A stretch of DNA of 55,054 nucleotides from Betaproteobacteria bacterium (GCA_947458835.1 CANHBC010000003.1:1-55054), one strand, 5' to 3'; shown: positions 15,656 to 28,074, counted from the stretch's first letter. The notes: generated from the letters alone by a model not told the origin. Numbers and translations: made by a program.

Positions 15656-16395
15656 ACCCGGCGACTGTCAGTCCGTCGCCTGCGCTGCTGAAGGTCACGG
15701 ACCTCGGGGTTTCCTACGGCCGGGTGCGCGCAGTGCAATCGGTCAGCCTGGAGGTGGGCGAGGGCGAGTTCGTCGCGATGATCGGCTCGAACGGCGCCGG
15801 GAAGTCCTCGACGATGAAGGCGATCTCCGGGGTGCTCGAGCCGGTGGCCGGACGCGTCGAGTTCAACGGCACGGACGTCACCGGGCAGCCTTCGCACCGC
15901 CTGGTTCGGCAGGGACTCGCCATGGTGCCCGAGGGGCGCCAGGTCTTCGCCGAGCAGTCGGTGGAGGACAACCTGCGACTGGGTGCCTTCGTGTTCTCGC
16001 GCACCCCGAAAGCGATCGACGAGGCAGTGGAGCGCGGCTTCGCGCTGTTTCCGCGACTCGCGGAGCGCCGCGCGCAGGCGGCTGGCTCGCTGTCGGGCGG
16101 GGAGCAGCAGATGCTCGCGATTGCCCGTGGCCTGGCTTCGCGGCCCCGCCTGCTCGTGATCGACGAACTTTCCCTCGGCCTTGCCCCCAGGGTGCTGGAC
16201 ATGCTGTTCCCGGTCCTGCAGCAACTCAACCGCGAAGGCCTCGCCATCCTGCTCGTCGAGCAGCTGGCCACGCAGGCACTCGCGGTATCCCATCGCGCCT
16301 ATGTGATGGAAACCGGTCGCGTGACCCTGCAGGGTAGCGCCCGAGCTCTTGCGCAGGATCCGGCCGTCCGTCAGGCCTACCTTGGCAGGCACTGA
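15652..16395 (+). CDS. livF: Branched-chain amino-acid-type ABC transporter ATPase LivF
   Basis: This encodes 247 residues. Walker A is GSNGAGKSST near residue 44, signature SLSGGEQQMLAIARGLASRP, Walker B LLVIDELSLGLAP. The ELSLGLAP sequence separates LivF from LivG. The start overlaps the stop of the fusion gene (ATGA). It completes the transporter: binding protein, LivH, LivM-LivG and LivF. No further co-directional gene follows; the next gene is convergent. Confidence 0.93.
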   Translation: MNPATVSPSPALLKVTDLGVSYGRVRAVQSVSLEVGEGEFVAMIGSNGAGKSSTMKAISGVLEPVAGRVEFNGTDVTGQPSHRLVRQGLAMVPEGRQVFAEQSVEDNLRLGAFVFSRTPKAIDEAVERGFALFPRLAERRAQAAGSLSGGEQQMLAIARGLASRPRLLVIDELSLGLAPRVLDMLFPVLQQLNREGLAILLVEQLATQALAVSHRAYVMETGRVTLQGSARALAQDPAVRQAYLGRH

Positions 16396-16636
16396 CTCCC
16401 GCGCAGTGGCGCGCACCATCGGGCTGGCTGGCGTGCCAGCCCGGCAGCACAACGATCGCCGCTCCGGCTTCGCGCTGGCCCAGCGAAACATCCGATATCG
16501 CGGGTTCGCCCTCCGATCGAAGCCCTCGGGCGCCTGGCCCCTGCTCGACCTGCGCGGGGCTCCGTTCGAGTGGGTGAACCGGCATGACCTAGACAGGACC
16601 CTCTTCGATCCTGCAACCCTGCGCCGGGCAGGCCCT

Positions 16637-17338
16637 TCAGACCCAGTCTCCGAGTTCCCTCATCGGAATGTTGTGCGTCGGGCAGATCGGCGGTCCCAGG
16701 TGCAGGAAGCGCCGGGGTACGGTCACCTTGTAGCCGCACGTTGCGCACTCGGCCTTCGGCGGTGGCACGGAGGCCGGGCGACGATGGTCGGCCTTCAGCT
16801 TTCCGTGCGGATAGGGAGGTAGCCTCGCGAGGAGGGACTCCAGGCGGGTCTTCAGCGCGGGGCCTGCGCTGGCGCTGCGCATGGGCCCCTGCAGTCCGAT
16901 GGCCAACGCGATCTTCCGGAATGCCTTGCCGTGCCTGTGCTCGCAGTCATCCACGGCGTGGACCAGTTCGTGGGTCAGCGTATCGATGACTTCGTACGCA
17001 GTCCCCAGAGACGGCGAAATGAAGATGTGGTTCGTGTCGTCCGTCGCACTCTTCCGCGACCAGCACTGCCCGATGGCGCTGCTGCGCAGCCCGGTGCTTG
17101 CGTAGCCCACCGATGCCTTGACATCCGGAACGCGGTATCCGTGCGGGGTGAAGACCTCCTGGGCGAGCAGGTCGCTCGCGAGCAGCAACCACCCCTCGCG
17201 TGTCGCTTGCAGCGCGATCGTCTTCTTCGGTTTTTCGCTCGTCTCCATGTCGTCCAGGTTCCGGGTGCGTATGCCGGTGCGTTCGATGTCTGCCGCGATC
17301 GCGCCCTCGCAGCCGAAGGTCGATCGATCAGGTCGCAT
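16637..17338 (-). CDS. SprT-like zinc metalloprotease-fold protein
   Basis: The protein has 233 residues from ATG 17338, which has GAGGGG seven bases upstream; ATG 17248 is an alternative. LTHELVHAVDDCEHRHGKAF near residue 120 contains the HExxH zinc motif and a later His, as in SprT/Spartan proteins. The C-terminus has a zinc-ribbon-like pair, CATCGY and CPTH. SprT-like proteins process DNA-protein crosslinks or act as zinc proteases. It is on the same strand as the VWA gene upstream but separated by about 250 bases. Confidence 0.7.
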   Translation of the reverse strand: MRPDRSTFGCEGAIAADIERTGIRTRNLDDMETSEKPKKTIALQATREGWLLLASDLLAQEVFTPHGYRVPDVKASVGYASTGLRSSAIGQCWSRKSATDDTNHIFISPSLGTAYEVIDTLTHELVHAVDDCEHRHGKAFRKIALAIGLQGPMRSASAGPALKTRLESLLARLPPYPHGKLKADHRRPASVPPPKAECATCGYKVTVPRRFLHLGPPICPTHNIPMRELGDWV

Positions 17339-17595
17339 CGGCAAACCCCTCATCATCGCTATCGGCTGGCTCAGGGGATGAGGCAGCGGGCAGCCTTCGT
17401 TACGCGCGCCCCCGGTGCTTTCTGCGCCACTGCTCGACCCACGCACACAACGCATCTGAGGCGCCCTTGACATCATCCATGCAGCGGATGTGTCCGGCGC
17501 AGACCTTCTGGAGCGGATCCGTCTGAGCGGTGGGCTGCTGAGTCGAGCACCGTGTGCACCCGGTCCCACTCGACGGTGACCCACCGGGCGACCCG

Positions 17596-19023
17596 TCAGG
17601 CGTGCGCGGAGCAGCACTCGCGGTGGTTCGATGCGCCACCGTCGAGCCCGGAGTCTCCCCCCGTGCACCCTTTGTGCCCGAGCGCCGTGTCCCTGCGCAG
17701 GAACCGTGGCATCGCCGCCTCCTGCAACGCGTCGTACCGCGCCTCGCGCCGGGACACCAGCCGCGATCGCATGCGCGTCGCGATGTAGAGCGACTCCTTG
17801 CCGAACCAGCCCTTGTCCTGCTGCCGGGCGATCCGGCCGAGCGAGGCCAGCACCGCTTGCGGCCAGGGCTGGTCGGCGAAGCGGTCGCGGGCGCCGTCGA
17901 TCAGCCCCTGCGCCTGGTCCCAGTCGCCGGCACAGGCGGCATCGCGCGCCTGCTCAAGCAGGCGGCTTGCCTCGACTTCCGCATGCCGGGCGTGCACCAG
18001 CGGGTCTGCGGTCAGCGCGCCCCACGCCTGCGGCGACACTCTGTCGATCGAGAGCGTGGCCTCGGGGAAGGGTATCGGAGCGTGGTCCAGGCTCGTGGCG
18101 GTCACGCTGGCCTGAATCAAGGGCACGCCGGGCAGCGGCACGAAGCCGGCCGGGATCGACAGCTCGACCAGCGCCCAGGCTTCGGCGCCCCAGGCGACGT
18201 CCGGCAGGCTGACCGCCGGCGCGCCCAGGCGCGGCTCCATCGGGTAGTCGTTGAGCACCCTCATGCCCACGCCGGTGCAGGTCGCGATCGACAGCCGTAC
18301 CTGGCGGGCGTAGAGGCTGGAGATCAGGTCGAACTCCTCGGCGAAAGGCTCGAACAGGTCGGCGGTGTTCTCCCCGTAGTACGGATTGCCGCCGCCGGCG
18401 CGCGCCATCGTGGTCAGCAGCGACTCGTCGAATTCGCGCCCCAGCCCGTAGGTGGAGGTGGTGACACCGCGCGCGGCCGCGGCGGTACAGTGCGCGGCGA
18501 TAGCAGGCGTCTTCCCGCGGTCGCCCGTGCTTGCGTTGCCGTCGGTGAGCAGGATGATCCGCGCGATCGATGCCGATGCTGCGTCGGGTAGCAGCGAATC
18601 GGCACCGGTGGCCCAGCCGCCGTGAAGGCTGGTGTTGCCGCCGCCCTGGGCGAAGGCCCTGACGTGGTGCTGCGCGCTCTGGTCGCCCACCGGCCGGGCC
18701 GGGGCGAGCAGCGATGCCCGGTGGTCGAAGGTCACCATGGAGACGACGTCGGTCGGCTGCAGGCGACGGAAGAGGTCATGCGTGCAGCGTAACGCCTCGC
18801 TCAGGCGCTGGCTGTTCATCGCCCCGGACTGGTCGATCACCAGCGACAGGTGGAATGGCCGCCGCACCTGCGGGCGAGCCAGGTTGGCATCCGGTGCCTG
18901 CACTCGCACCAGCACCGCCAGGGTGTGGGCCTGCCCGCCGATCAGGGTGGGCTTGAGCGGCGTGAGGCTGACCTGCGCGGTGACGGCACGGGCGAGGATG
19001 TCGGGGTGACTGCTGGGGGACAT
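17596..19023 (-). CDS. von Willebrand factor A domain protein
   Basis: The product is 475 residues. A VWA domain occupies about residues 55-230: LSLVIDQSGAM holds the metal-ion site, LLTDGNAST the later Thr/Asp part. The first motif reads DQSGA, so the third MIDAS Ser (DxSxS) is replaced by Ala, which should weaken metal binding. The remainder is a beta-rich middle (to about 360) and a helical region with a tandem-repeat-like RLLEQARDAACAGDWDQAQG segment. No signal peptide is seen. ATG 19023 has AGGAGG upstream. It is divergent from a WYL regulator. Confidence 0.8.
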   Translation of the reverse strand: MSPSSHPDILARAVTAQVSLTPLKPTLIGGQAHTLAVLVRVQAPDANLARPQVRRPFHLSLVIDQSGAMNSQRLSEALRCTHDLFRRLQPTDVVSMVTFDHRASLLAPARPVGDQSAQHHVRAFAQGGGNTSLHGGWATGADSLLPDAASASIARIILLTDGNASTGDRGKTPAIAAHCTAAAARGVTTSTYGLGREFDESLLTTMARAGGGNPYYGENTADLFEPFAEEFDLISSLYARQVRLSIATCTGVGMRVLNDYPMEPRLGAPAVSLPDVAWGAEAWALVELSIPAGFVPLPGVPLIQASVTATSLDHAPIPFPEATLSIDRVSPQAWGALTADPLVHARHAEVEASRLLEQARDAACAGDWDQAQGLIDGARDRFADQPWPQAVLASLGRIARQQDKGWFGKESLYIATRMRSRLVSRREARYDALQEAAMPRFLRRDTALGHKGCTGGDSGLDGGASNHRECCSAHA

Positions 19024-19176
19024 CGGGCCTCCTCATGCGTTGCACAGTGGAGCATGGCGTTCGGGAGGCTCATGGGGTGAGACACTAATGATGAATAATA
19101 TGAATTACCACAATTAGCGAAATGATAGCCGCTATGTGGATTCGCTGCTAGCCTGTTTCCGGGAGGAGGGCTCATC
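19024..19176. promoter_or_regulatory. AT-rich divergent promoter region between VWA and WYL genes
   Basis: About 153 bases with a strikingly AT-rich core (19081-19125) in otherwise GC-rich DNA. It separates the leftward VWA gene from the rightward WYL regulator and probably carries both promoters. I could not fix a single operator. Confidence 0.4.
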
Positions 19177-20160
19177 ATGGATCGCACCGAAAGATTCCGA
19201 ACGATCACCCGCCTGGTCGGCCGGCCACAGGGCGCGTCGCTGCGGCAGCTGATGGACGCGCTGGAGGTCTCCCGCGCGACCCTGAATCGCGATCTCGAGT
19301 ACCTGCGCGACCGATTCAATGCACCGATTGAATGGAGCCGCGACGATGGCATCTACCGCCTGCAGGCGTCCGGTCCGAAGGGTCGGCGTTTCGAACTGCC
19401 CGGCCTGTGGTTCGACGAGCGCGAGATGCTCGCACTGCTCACGATGCAGCGGCTGGTAGGCGAATTGCAGCCGGGCCTGTTCTCGACGCAGATCAAGCCG
19501 CTGGCCGACCGGCTGCAGGCGCTGATCGGCGATGCGGGCCATCCGGCCAGGGAGATCAGCCGGCGGGTAAAGGTGCTTCCGATGGGTGTGCGGCACGCGA
19601 CGCTGGAGCATTTCGAGCGCGTCGCCAGCGCGCTGCTCGAGCGGCGGCGGCTGGTGATCCGCTACCGCAGTCGTGGTCGCGGGCAGGATACCGAGCGGGA
19701 AGTGTCGCCGCAGCGGTTGGTGCACTACCGCGACAACTGGTATCTCGACGCCTGGTGCCACCTGCGCGGAGACCTGCGCAAATTTTCGGTCGATGCGATC
19801 CACGCCGCGACCGTGCAGCGGACCAGGGCCGACGACCTACCCGAGGCCACACTCGACGAAGTGCTGTGGTCTGGCTACGGCATCTTCTCCGGAAAGGCGA
19901 CCAAGCTGGCGAAGCTGCGCTTCAGTGCCGAGCGCGCGCGTTGGGTTGCCTGCGAGGTGTGGCATCCGCAGCAGAAGGGCGCGTACCTTCCCGACGGGCG
20001 CTACGAACTTGAACTGCCGTACGCCAGCGAAATGGAGCTGGTGATGGACGTGATGAAGTACGGCGCGGAGTGCGAAGTGCTGGACCCGGCGGAACTGAGA
20101 CGGACGGTGAAGGAGCGTCTGGCGGAGGCGGGGAAGGTCTACGGGCGGGGCACCGGGTAA
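19177..20160 (+). CDS. WYL-domain transcriptional regulator
   Basis: This encodes 327 residues. The N-terminal 60 residues are a DeoR-like winged helix (RFRTITRLVGRPQGASLRQL, then MDALEVSRATLNRDLEYLRD). The WYL domain lies about residues 145-240, with RLVIRYRSRGRGQDTEREVS, then PQRLVHYRDNWYLDAWCHLR, the domain's ligand-binding core. A C-terminal WCX-like extension follows. WYL regulators sense small ligands or nucleic-acid ends and often control defence or DNA-repair loci. ATG 19177 has GGAGGAGGG upstream. The divergent VWA gene is the likely target. Confidence 0.88.
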   Translation: MDRTERFRTITRLVGRPQGASLRQLMDALEVSRATLNRDLEYLRDRFNAPIEWSRDDGIYRLQASGPKGRRFELPGLWFDEREMLALLTMQRLVGELQPGLFSTQIKPLADRLQALIGDAGHPAREISRRVKVLPMGVRHATLEHFERVASALLERRRLVIRYRSRGRGQDTEREVSPQRLVHYRDNWYLDAWCHLRGDLRKFSVDAIHAATVQRTRADDLPEATLDEVLWSGYGIFSGKATKLAKLRFSAERARWVACEVWHPQQKGAYLPDGRYELELPYASEMELVMDVMKYGAECEVLDPAELRRTVKERLAEAGKVYGRGTG

Positions 20161-20254
20161 ACGCCCCGTCGAGCGTGATTTCCGAGCGGTCACCGCGCGA
20201 ATGATCTCCGGCTGAACGGACAGGCGTGGTGCCCGGTGGCGTTCCGTACAGCGT

Positions 20255-21244
20255 TCAGTTGGCCTTGATGCCGGCTGCCTTCACCACGCGGCCCCACTTC
20301 TCCATGTCCGCAGCCATGTAGGCACCGAACTGGGCTGGGGTCATCCGCAGCACCGTCGCGCCGTCGTTGTCGAGCTGCTTCCGGATCTCGGGCAACTCCT
20401 GCACCGCGGAGACTTCCCGGTGCAGGCGCTCGATGATGGCCGCCGGGATGCCGGCGGGCGCGAGCAGCCCGAACCAGTTCACCGTTTCGTAGTCGGGGAC
20501 GCCCGCTTCCGCGATCGGGGGCACGTCCGGCAGGATCGGGTTGCGCTGCAGGGATGCCACCCCCAGCGCGCGCAGCCGGCCGGCGCGCACGTGCGGCACG
20601 GTGGCCAGCAGGCCCCCGAACGTGAGGTTCGCATGCCCGGCGACGACATCGACGGTCGCAGCGCCTGCACCTTTGTAGGGCACGTGCAGCATGTCCACCT
20701 TCGCGGTGTAGCTGAACAGCTCGGCCGCGAGGTGGCTGACGCTGCCCACGCCCGCCGAGGCGTACTGCAGCTTGCCCGGATTCTTCCTGGCAAGGGCGAG
20801 CAGGTCCGCCACCGACCGGGCGGGCACGCCGGGATGCACCACCAGCACGACCGGGCTGCCCGCCACGATGGCCACCGGCGCGAACGACCGGATCGGGTCG
20901 AAACGGCCCTTGAGGTCGTACAGCCACGGACTGACCACGTGGGCCAGCGACGCCACCAGCAGCGTGTAGCCATCGCGCGCGGCATTGGCGGCCAGTTCGG
21001 TGCCGATGATGCCGCCGGCACCGGCGCGGTTGTCGACCACCATCTGCATGCCGAGGCGTTCGCTCATCGCCATCGCGACGATGCGACCGGTGACATCGCT
21101 GCCGCCGCCCGGCGGAAACGGGATGATCAGCCGGATGGGCTTGGCCGGATAGGCTTGCGCCACGGCCGTGCCGGCGCCTGCGGTTGCAAGTGCGAGTGCA
21201 GCTGCTCCGAGCATCGCTGCATGCAGCAGTGCGCGTGCCTTCAT
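20255..21244 (-). CDS. Bug-family (TctC) solute receptor
   Basis: The product has 329 residues from ATG 21244. A clear leader (AAMLGAAALALATAGAGTAV) ends AQA, then YPAKPIRLIIPFPPGGGSDV starts the mature domain. NRAGAGGIIGTELAANAARD and VPYKGAGAATVDVVAGHANL are family hallmarks, and MEKWGRVVKAAGIKAN closes the fold. It starts two bases after the stop of a MetE-like gene, so the two are co-expressed and the receptor's ligand may be the substrate of that enzyme's pathway. Confidence 0.92.
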   Translation of the reverse strand: MKARALLHAAMLGAAALALATAGAGTAVAQAYPAKPIRLIIPFPPGGGSDVTGRIVAMAMSERLGMQMVVDNRAGAGGIIGTELAANAARDGYTLLVASLAHVVSPWLYDLKGRFDPIRSFAPVAIVAGSPVVLVVHPGVPARSVADLLALARKNPGKLQYASAGVGSVSHLAAELFSYTAKVDMLHVPYKGAGAATVDVVAGHANLTFGGLLATVPHVRAGRLRALGVASLQRNPILPDVPPIAEAGVPDYETVNWFGLLAPAGIPAAIIERLHREVSAVQELPEIRKQLDNDGATVLRMTPAQFGAYMAADMEKWGRVVKAAGIKAN

Positions 21245-21246
21245 GC

Positions 21247-22371
21247 TCAGGCGTCCTGCCACACGGAACGCGCGGTCTCGGCGAGCAGGCGCAGCTTCGC
21301 GAACTGCTGGTCGGCCGTCATTACCGTGTTGCCGACGTTGCCAGAGAAGCCGCACTGCGGGCTCAGGCACAGCCGGTCCATCGAGACGAACGCCGAGGCC
21401 TCCTGGATGCGCGCGCGCAGCATCTCCGGCTGCTCTAGGTCCGGCGACTTGGTCGTCACCAGGCCGAGCGCGACGGTCTTGTCCTCGGGCATGTACTTCA
21501 GTGCATCAATCGGACCCGCGCGCGGGCTGTCGAACTCGAGGAAGTAGAAGCGCGCGTTGAGCCGCCGGAACAGCTGGTCGGCCATGAACTCGTAGCCGGC
21601 ATCGGCCTGCCAGAAGCCGAGCCGGTTGCCACGGCAGACATGGATGCCGACGGTCATGCCCGCCGGTGCGGTGGCGATCACCGCGTTGATCACCTCGACA
21701 TAGGTCTCGACCAGCGTGCGCCAGTCTTCGCCGCGTCGTTCCAGCACCGCCCGGATTTCCGGGTCGCCGAACTTCACCAGTGACGTCTCGTCGATCTGCA
21801 GGTAGGTGCAGCCGGCCGCATGCAGCGCGGCGAACTCCTGGCGGTAGACCTCGATCACGTCGGCCCAGAAGCCGTCGAGCGAAGTGTACGCATCGCGCAG
21901 GATGGCATCGTTGCCGCCCATGAAGTGCAGCACGATCGGCGAGGGAACCGTCATCTTCGGCGTGCACTGCGTGATCGAACGCACGAATGCGAGGTGCTCG
22001 GCGAAGATCGGACCGGTCCAGCGCAGCGGCTTGTGGATGACGAGCTTCTCGACCGGGATGGTGTCGCCCTTGGCGTTGCGATGGACGAAGTCGCCCGGCT
22101 CCGCCTTCAGGCCGCCGGATCCGAGCGCCTTGCGGAAGAAATCGACGATGTAGTTCTGCCGGCGGAACTCGCCGTCGCTCACCACGCGCAGGCCGGCCGC
22201 CTCCTGCCGGGCGACGACTTCGCGGATCGCTTCGTCCTCGATGACACGCAGTTCGTCGTCCGACAGCAGGCGTTTGCGGCGCTGCTCGCGCGCTTCGATG
22301 AGATGGGCGGGCCGCAGCAGGCTGCCGACCTGGTCGGCGCGGAAGGGGGGGGAATGCGGAGCAGCGATCAT
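21247..22371 (-). CDS. MetE C-terminal-domain-like (cobalamin-independent methionine synthase family) protein
   Basis: The protein has 374 residues, about half the size of full MetE, matching only its catalytic barrel. FRADQVGSLLRPAHLIEARE opens the domain; the zinc-site region shows SDGEFRRQNY, YLQIDETSL and IHVCRGNR, with LSPQCGFSGNVGNTV at the end, in which the Cys and preceding His/Cys positions are metal ligands in MetE. Stand-alone family members transfer methyl groups between varied donors and thiols, or act as epoxide/thiol lyases. The acceptor here is unknown. It is followed directly by a Bug receptor gene. Confidence 0.82.
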   Translation of the reverse strand: MIAAPHSPPFRADQVGSLLRPAHLIEAREQRRKRLLSDDELRVIEDEAIREVVARQEAAGLRVVSDGEFRRQNYIVDFFRKALGSGGLKAEPGDFVHRNAKGDTIPVEKLVIHKPLRWTGPIFAEHLAFVRSITQCTPKMTVPSPIVLHFMGGNDAILRDAYTSLDGFWADVIEVYRQEFAALHAAGCTYLQIDETSLVKFGDPEIRAVLERRGEDWRTLVETYVEVINAVIATAPAGMTVGIHVCRGNRLGFWQADAGYEFMADQLFRRLNARFYFLEFDSPRAGPIDALKYMPEDKTVALGLVTTKSPDLEQPEMLRARIQEASAFVSMDRLCLSPQCGFSGNVGNTVMTADQQFAKLRLLAETARSVWQDA

Positions 22372-22423
22372 GTTCTTGTCCCTGATATATGGAGGTTCTT
22401 GTCTTCGACCGCCCGGCTACGGC

Positions 22424-22945
22424 TCAGCGACCGGCCTTCGCTCGCCGGCGCTGCTCCGACATCCGAATCGCCGCCTCGATCGTGGCCGGATGCCGCGCAT
22501 GTGGCGTGCACATCCGGTGCGGCAGCGGCCTGATGCCGACGCGGTACAGGTCGAGCCGGTCGGCGTCCCAGCAGGCGATGATGGCCGGGTTCGACACCGT
22601 GTGCCCGTCGCTGTGCAGCCGCATGGCCTCGCACAGCTGCTCGAACTCGGTGGGCGACAGTTCGGTGATCGCGCCGTCGCGCCGCTGCCGGGTGGCGAAG
22701 TCCGCGGCGCGGTGCCCGTGCAGAGGGTCGCGGCCGTCGTCGTGGCGCTGGCTGTCGTGCAGGTACGCGAACCACGCGAGGATCGACGGATTCACGTCTG
22801 CGGCTCGCGCCAGCTGCTGGCCGTGGTACCAGACGCGGCTCCAGTGCGGCAGGCCGTGGATGCCGCCGCCGTAGTTGAGCCGGAACTGCGGCCGGACGAT
22901 GGCGAGAGCCTTGCGGATGATGTGGGTCGAGGGGGCGGCTGGCAT
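22424..22945 (-). CDS. Small HD-domain-like protein
   Basis: The product is 173 residues from ATG 22945. HGLPHWSRVWYHGQQLARAA followed by WFAYLHDSQRHDDGRDPLHG gives a His / His-Asp / late His-Gly pattern of HD phosphohydrolases. Later CWDADRLDLYRVG holds the C-terminal Asp often seen in the fold. No signal peptide or membrane segment. It is divergent from the aconitase gene. The substrate is not evident. The start is uncertain because no strong ribosome site is visible. Confidence 0.65.
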   Translation of the reverse strand: MPAAPSTHIIRKALAIVRPQFRLNYGGGIHGLPHWSRVWYHGQQLARAADVNPSILAWFAYLHDSQRHDDGRDPLHGHRAADFATRQRRDGAITELSPTEFEQLCEAMRLHSDGHTVSNPAIIACWDADRLDLYRVGIRPLPHRMCTPHARHPATIEAAIRMSEQRRRAKAGR

Positions 22946-23057
22946 CGCTGGGACTTGTCGAAGCACGGTATGCTCTTCGATCGTACCTAAAGAACAGGCT
23001 GGCCGGGTGCAGACGTCGACGCCATCGGCGCGCACGACCGGCAGCGGAGGAGGACGG

Positions 23058-25822
<2,765 letters not shown>

Positions 25823-25826
<4 letters not shown>

Positions 25827-26851
25827 AATGCATCCATGCCCGAATCGTCGCCCGAATCGCCGCCCGAATCGCCGCCCGGCCGCCCGCCGCCGCAGTGGGC
25901 TGCTGCCTGCTGCCGCTCGCGGTGGCGGCGCAGGCACAGCCGGCGCCAGCCGATTACCCGGTGAAGTCGGTCCTGTTTATGGTCCCGCAGGCGGCCGGCG
26001 GCTCCACCGACACGCTCGCGCGCCTGATCGGCCAGCGCCTGGGCGATGCGCTCGGCGTGACGGTGGTGATCGAGAACCGTCCCGGCGCGAACGGCATCAT
26101 CGGCACCGAGGCCGCGCTCAAGGCTGCGCCTAATGGCGGTACGCTGATCGTCAGCGGCACCGGCATCATGGCGATCAATCCTTCCCTGTATCCGAAGCTG
26201 TCCTACGACCCTGTGCGCAACTTCGTGGCAGTGGCCAACTTCGGCTACTCGACCAGCGTGCTGGTCGCGCATCCGTCGCTGCCGGTGAAGACCATCGCCG
26301 ACGTGATCGCGCTGGCGAAGAAGAAACCCGGCGCGATCAAGTACGCCTCGGCTGGGGTGGGCAGCTCGCCGCACCTGTCGGCCGCGCTGTTCCAGCACCT
26401 GTCCGGCGTGGACATCCTGCATGTGCCGTACAAGGGCAGCACGCCGGGCGTGAGCGCCACCCTCACCGGCGAGACCGAGATCATGTTCACGGGCGTCGCT
26501 TCGGCGCTGTCGTTCATCAAGGCCGGGCGGCTGCGCGCGATCTCGATCAACGGGCCTCGGCGCAGCCCCGCGCTGCCGGCCGTGCCCACGGCGGGTGAAT
26601 CCGGCCTGCCCGGTTTCGAGGCGGACTTCTGGATCGGTCTGTTCGCACCGGCCGGCCTGCCGCGTCCGCTGGTCACGCGGCTCAACGCAGAGGTGAACCG
26701 TATCCTCAACGCCGACGGCATGCGCGAGCGGCTGGGCGAACTGGGCGTGGATGCGGTGCCGGGGACGCCGGAGCAGTTCGGCGAACTGCTCGCACGCGAC
26801 ATCGAGCGCTGGGCGAAGGCGGTGCGGGCCGCGGGGCTGAAGGGAGAGTGA
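25823..26851 (+). CDS. Bug-family (TctC) solute receptor coupled to aconitase
   Basis: This encodes 342 residues. The N-terminus contains an imperfect repeat (ARIVARIAARIAAR) before the leader core, cleaved near AQAQPAPA. DYPVKSVLFMVPQAAGGSTD opens the mature part; ENRPGANGIIGTEAALKAAP and VPYKGSTPGVSATLTGETEI are family marks. The ATG overlaps the aconitase stop by four bases, so expression is coupled. Citrate, isocitrate or aconitate are therefore plausible ligands (inference). A long hairpin follows the stop. Confidence 0.92.
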
Positions 26852-26859
26852 TCGGCCAG

Positions 26860-26894
26860 GGCGCTCGCCGCCAGCCTGGCTGGTGGCGAGCGCC
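26860..26894 (+). terminator. Long hairpin downstream of the aconitase-Bug operon
   Basis: A 15-bp stem (26860-26874 with 26880-26894, one G-U pair) closes a 5-base loop nine bases after the stop. There is no T-tract, so it may be a non-canonical terminator or a message-end stabiliser. Confidence 0.45.
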
Positions 26895-27102
26895 GGGACG
26901 GACAGGCGGGCCCGGCGCTCCGGGTGCCAGCCTGGGCTGCAGGTATGCAGCGAACGCCTTCGGGGGCCGCGGCCGACTGATCCAGTGCAACGGCGTTGGT
27001 GCGCGCCACGGTCTGTCGTCCTAGAATGCCGGGAAAGGTCGCCGCTCCTCGAGACCAGACGCCGAATCCATCGACGCCGTGGCGAGCGACCCGGGAGGAC
27101 GC

Positions 27103-28074
27103 ATGGATACCCTGTACCGTCGTTCGGTCGCCGCGCTCGCGATCGCCGTATTGCCGGTTGCTGCCCTCGCTCAAGGGTTTCCGGGCAAGCCGATGCGCAT
27201 GGTCGTGCCCACTGCACCGGGCGGATCCGCGGATATCATGGGTCGGCTGGTCGCTGACCACCTCAACAAGCGGCTCGGCCAGCCGGTCGTGGTCGACAAT
27301 CGCCCCGGCGCCGGCCAGACGATCGCCACGACGGCGGTGGCGCGTGGCGAACCGGATGGCCACACGCTGCTGCTGGTGACGGTGAGCTACGTCATCAACC
27401 CGGCGATCTATCCCAAGCTTCCCTACGACCCTGCTGCCGACCTCACTGGCGTGGCCATGGTCGGTCGGGGACCGTTGCTGCTGGCCGTGCACCCGTCACT
27501 GCCGGCGCGCTCGGTGAAGGAACTGGTCGCGCTCGGGCGCACGCGCACGAACCGGCTCGACTACGGCAGTGCCGGCAGCGGAACCATTCCGCACCTCGCC
27601 GGTGAGCTGTTCGCAAGCTACGCCAGGGTGCCGATGGTCCACGTGCCATACAAGGGCATTGCACCCGCGGTGGCCGGAGCGGTCGCGGGCGAGGTGCCGG
27701 TGGTGTTCTCCAGCACGCCGGCGGTGGTACCCATGGTGAAGGCGCAGCGGCTGCGCGCGCTGGCGGTCACCACGGCCACGCGCGCTGCGTTCATGCCGGA
27801 GCTGCCTACCGTCGTCGAGTCAGGGGTGCCCGGCTACGATGTCGCGACCTGGTGGGGCGTGCTGGCTCCGGCCAGGACGCCAGCGGCCATCGTGCAGCGG
27901 CTCAATGACGAGATCCGCAAGGCCATGGCCTCCGATGATGCGACCAGCGTCATCCTCGCCAACGGCGCTGCGCCGGAGCTGAACATGACGCCCGATCAGT
28001 TCAACGCGATGCTGCGCACCGAGATCGCGACCTGGAAGAAGATCGTCCAGGACCGCAGCATCAAGGCCGAGTGA
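27103..28074 (+). CDS. Bug-family (TctC) solute receptor
   Basis: The product is 323 residues from ATG 27103, which has GGGAGGAC upstream. The leader core ALAIAVLPVAALA is cut before QGFPGKPMRMVVPTAPGGSA, the mature start. DNRPGAGQTIATTAVARGEP and VPYKGIAPAVAGAVAGEVPV are the usual strands. It converges with a leftward Bug-like gene; the two stop regions overlap by 14 bases (28061-28074). Confidence 0.92.
   Translation: MDTLYRRSVAALAIAVLPVAALAQGFPGKPMRMVVPTAPGGSADIMGRLVADHLNKRLGQPVVVDNRPGAGQTIATTAVARGEPDGHTLLLVTVSYVINPAIYPKLPYDPAADLTGVAMVGRGPLLLAVHPSLPARSVKELVALGRTRTNRLDYGSAGSGTIPHLAGELFASYARVPMVHVPYKGIAPAVAGAVAGEVPVVFSSTPAVVPMVKAQRLRALAVTTATRAAFMPELPTVVESGVPGYDVATWWGVLAPARTPAAIVQRLNDEIRKAMASDDATSVILANGAAPELNMTPDQFNAMLRTEIATWKKIVQDRSIKAE

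Noticed and set aside
17400..17639. Leftward 79-codon frame between the SprT-like and VWA genes
   Set aside because: The tail (CAGHIRCMDD and on) looks faintly protein-like, but the start lies inside the VWA gene and no family is recognisable; not enough support.
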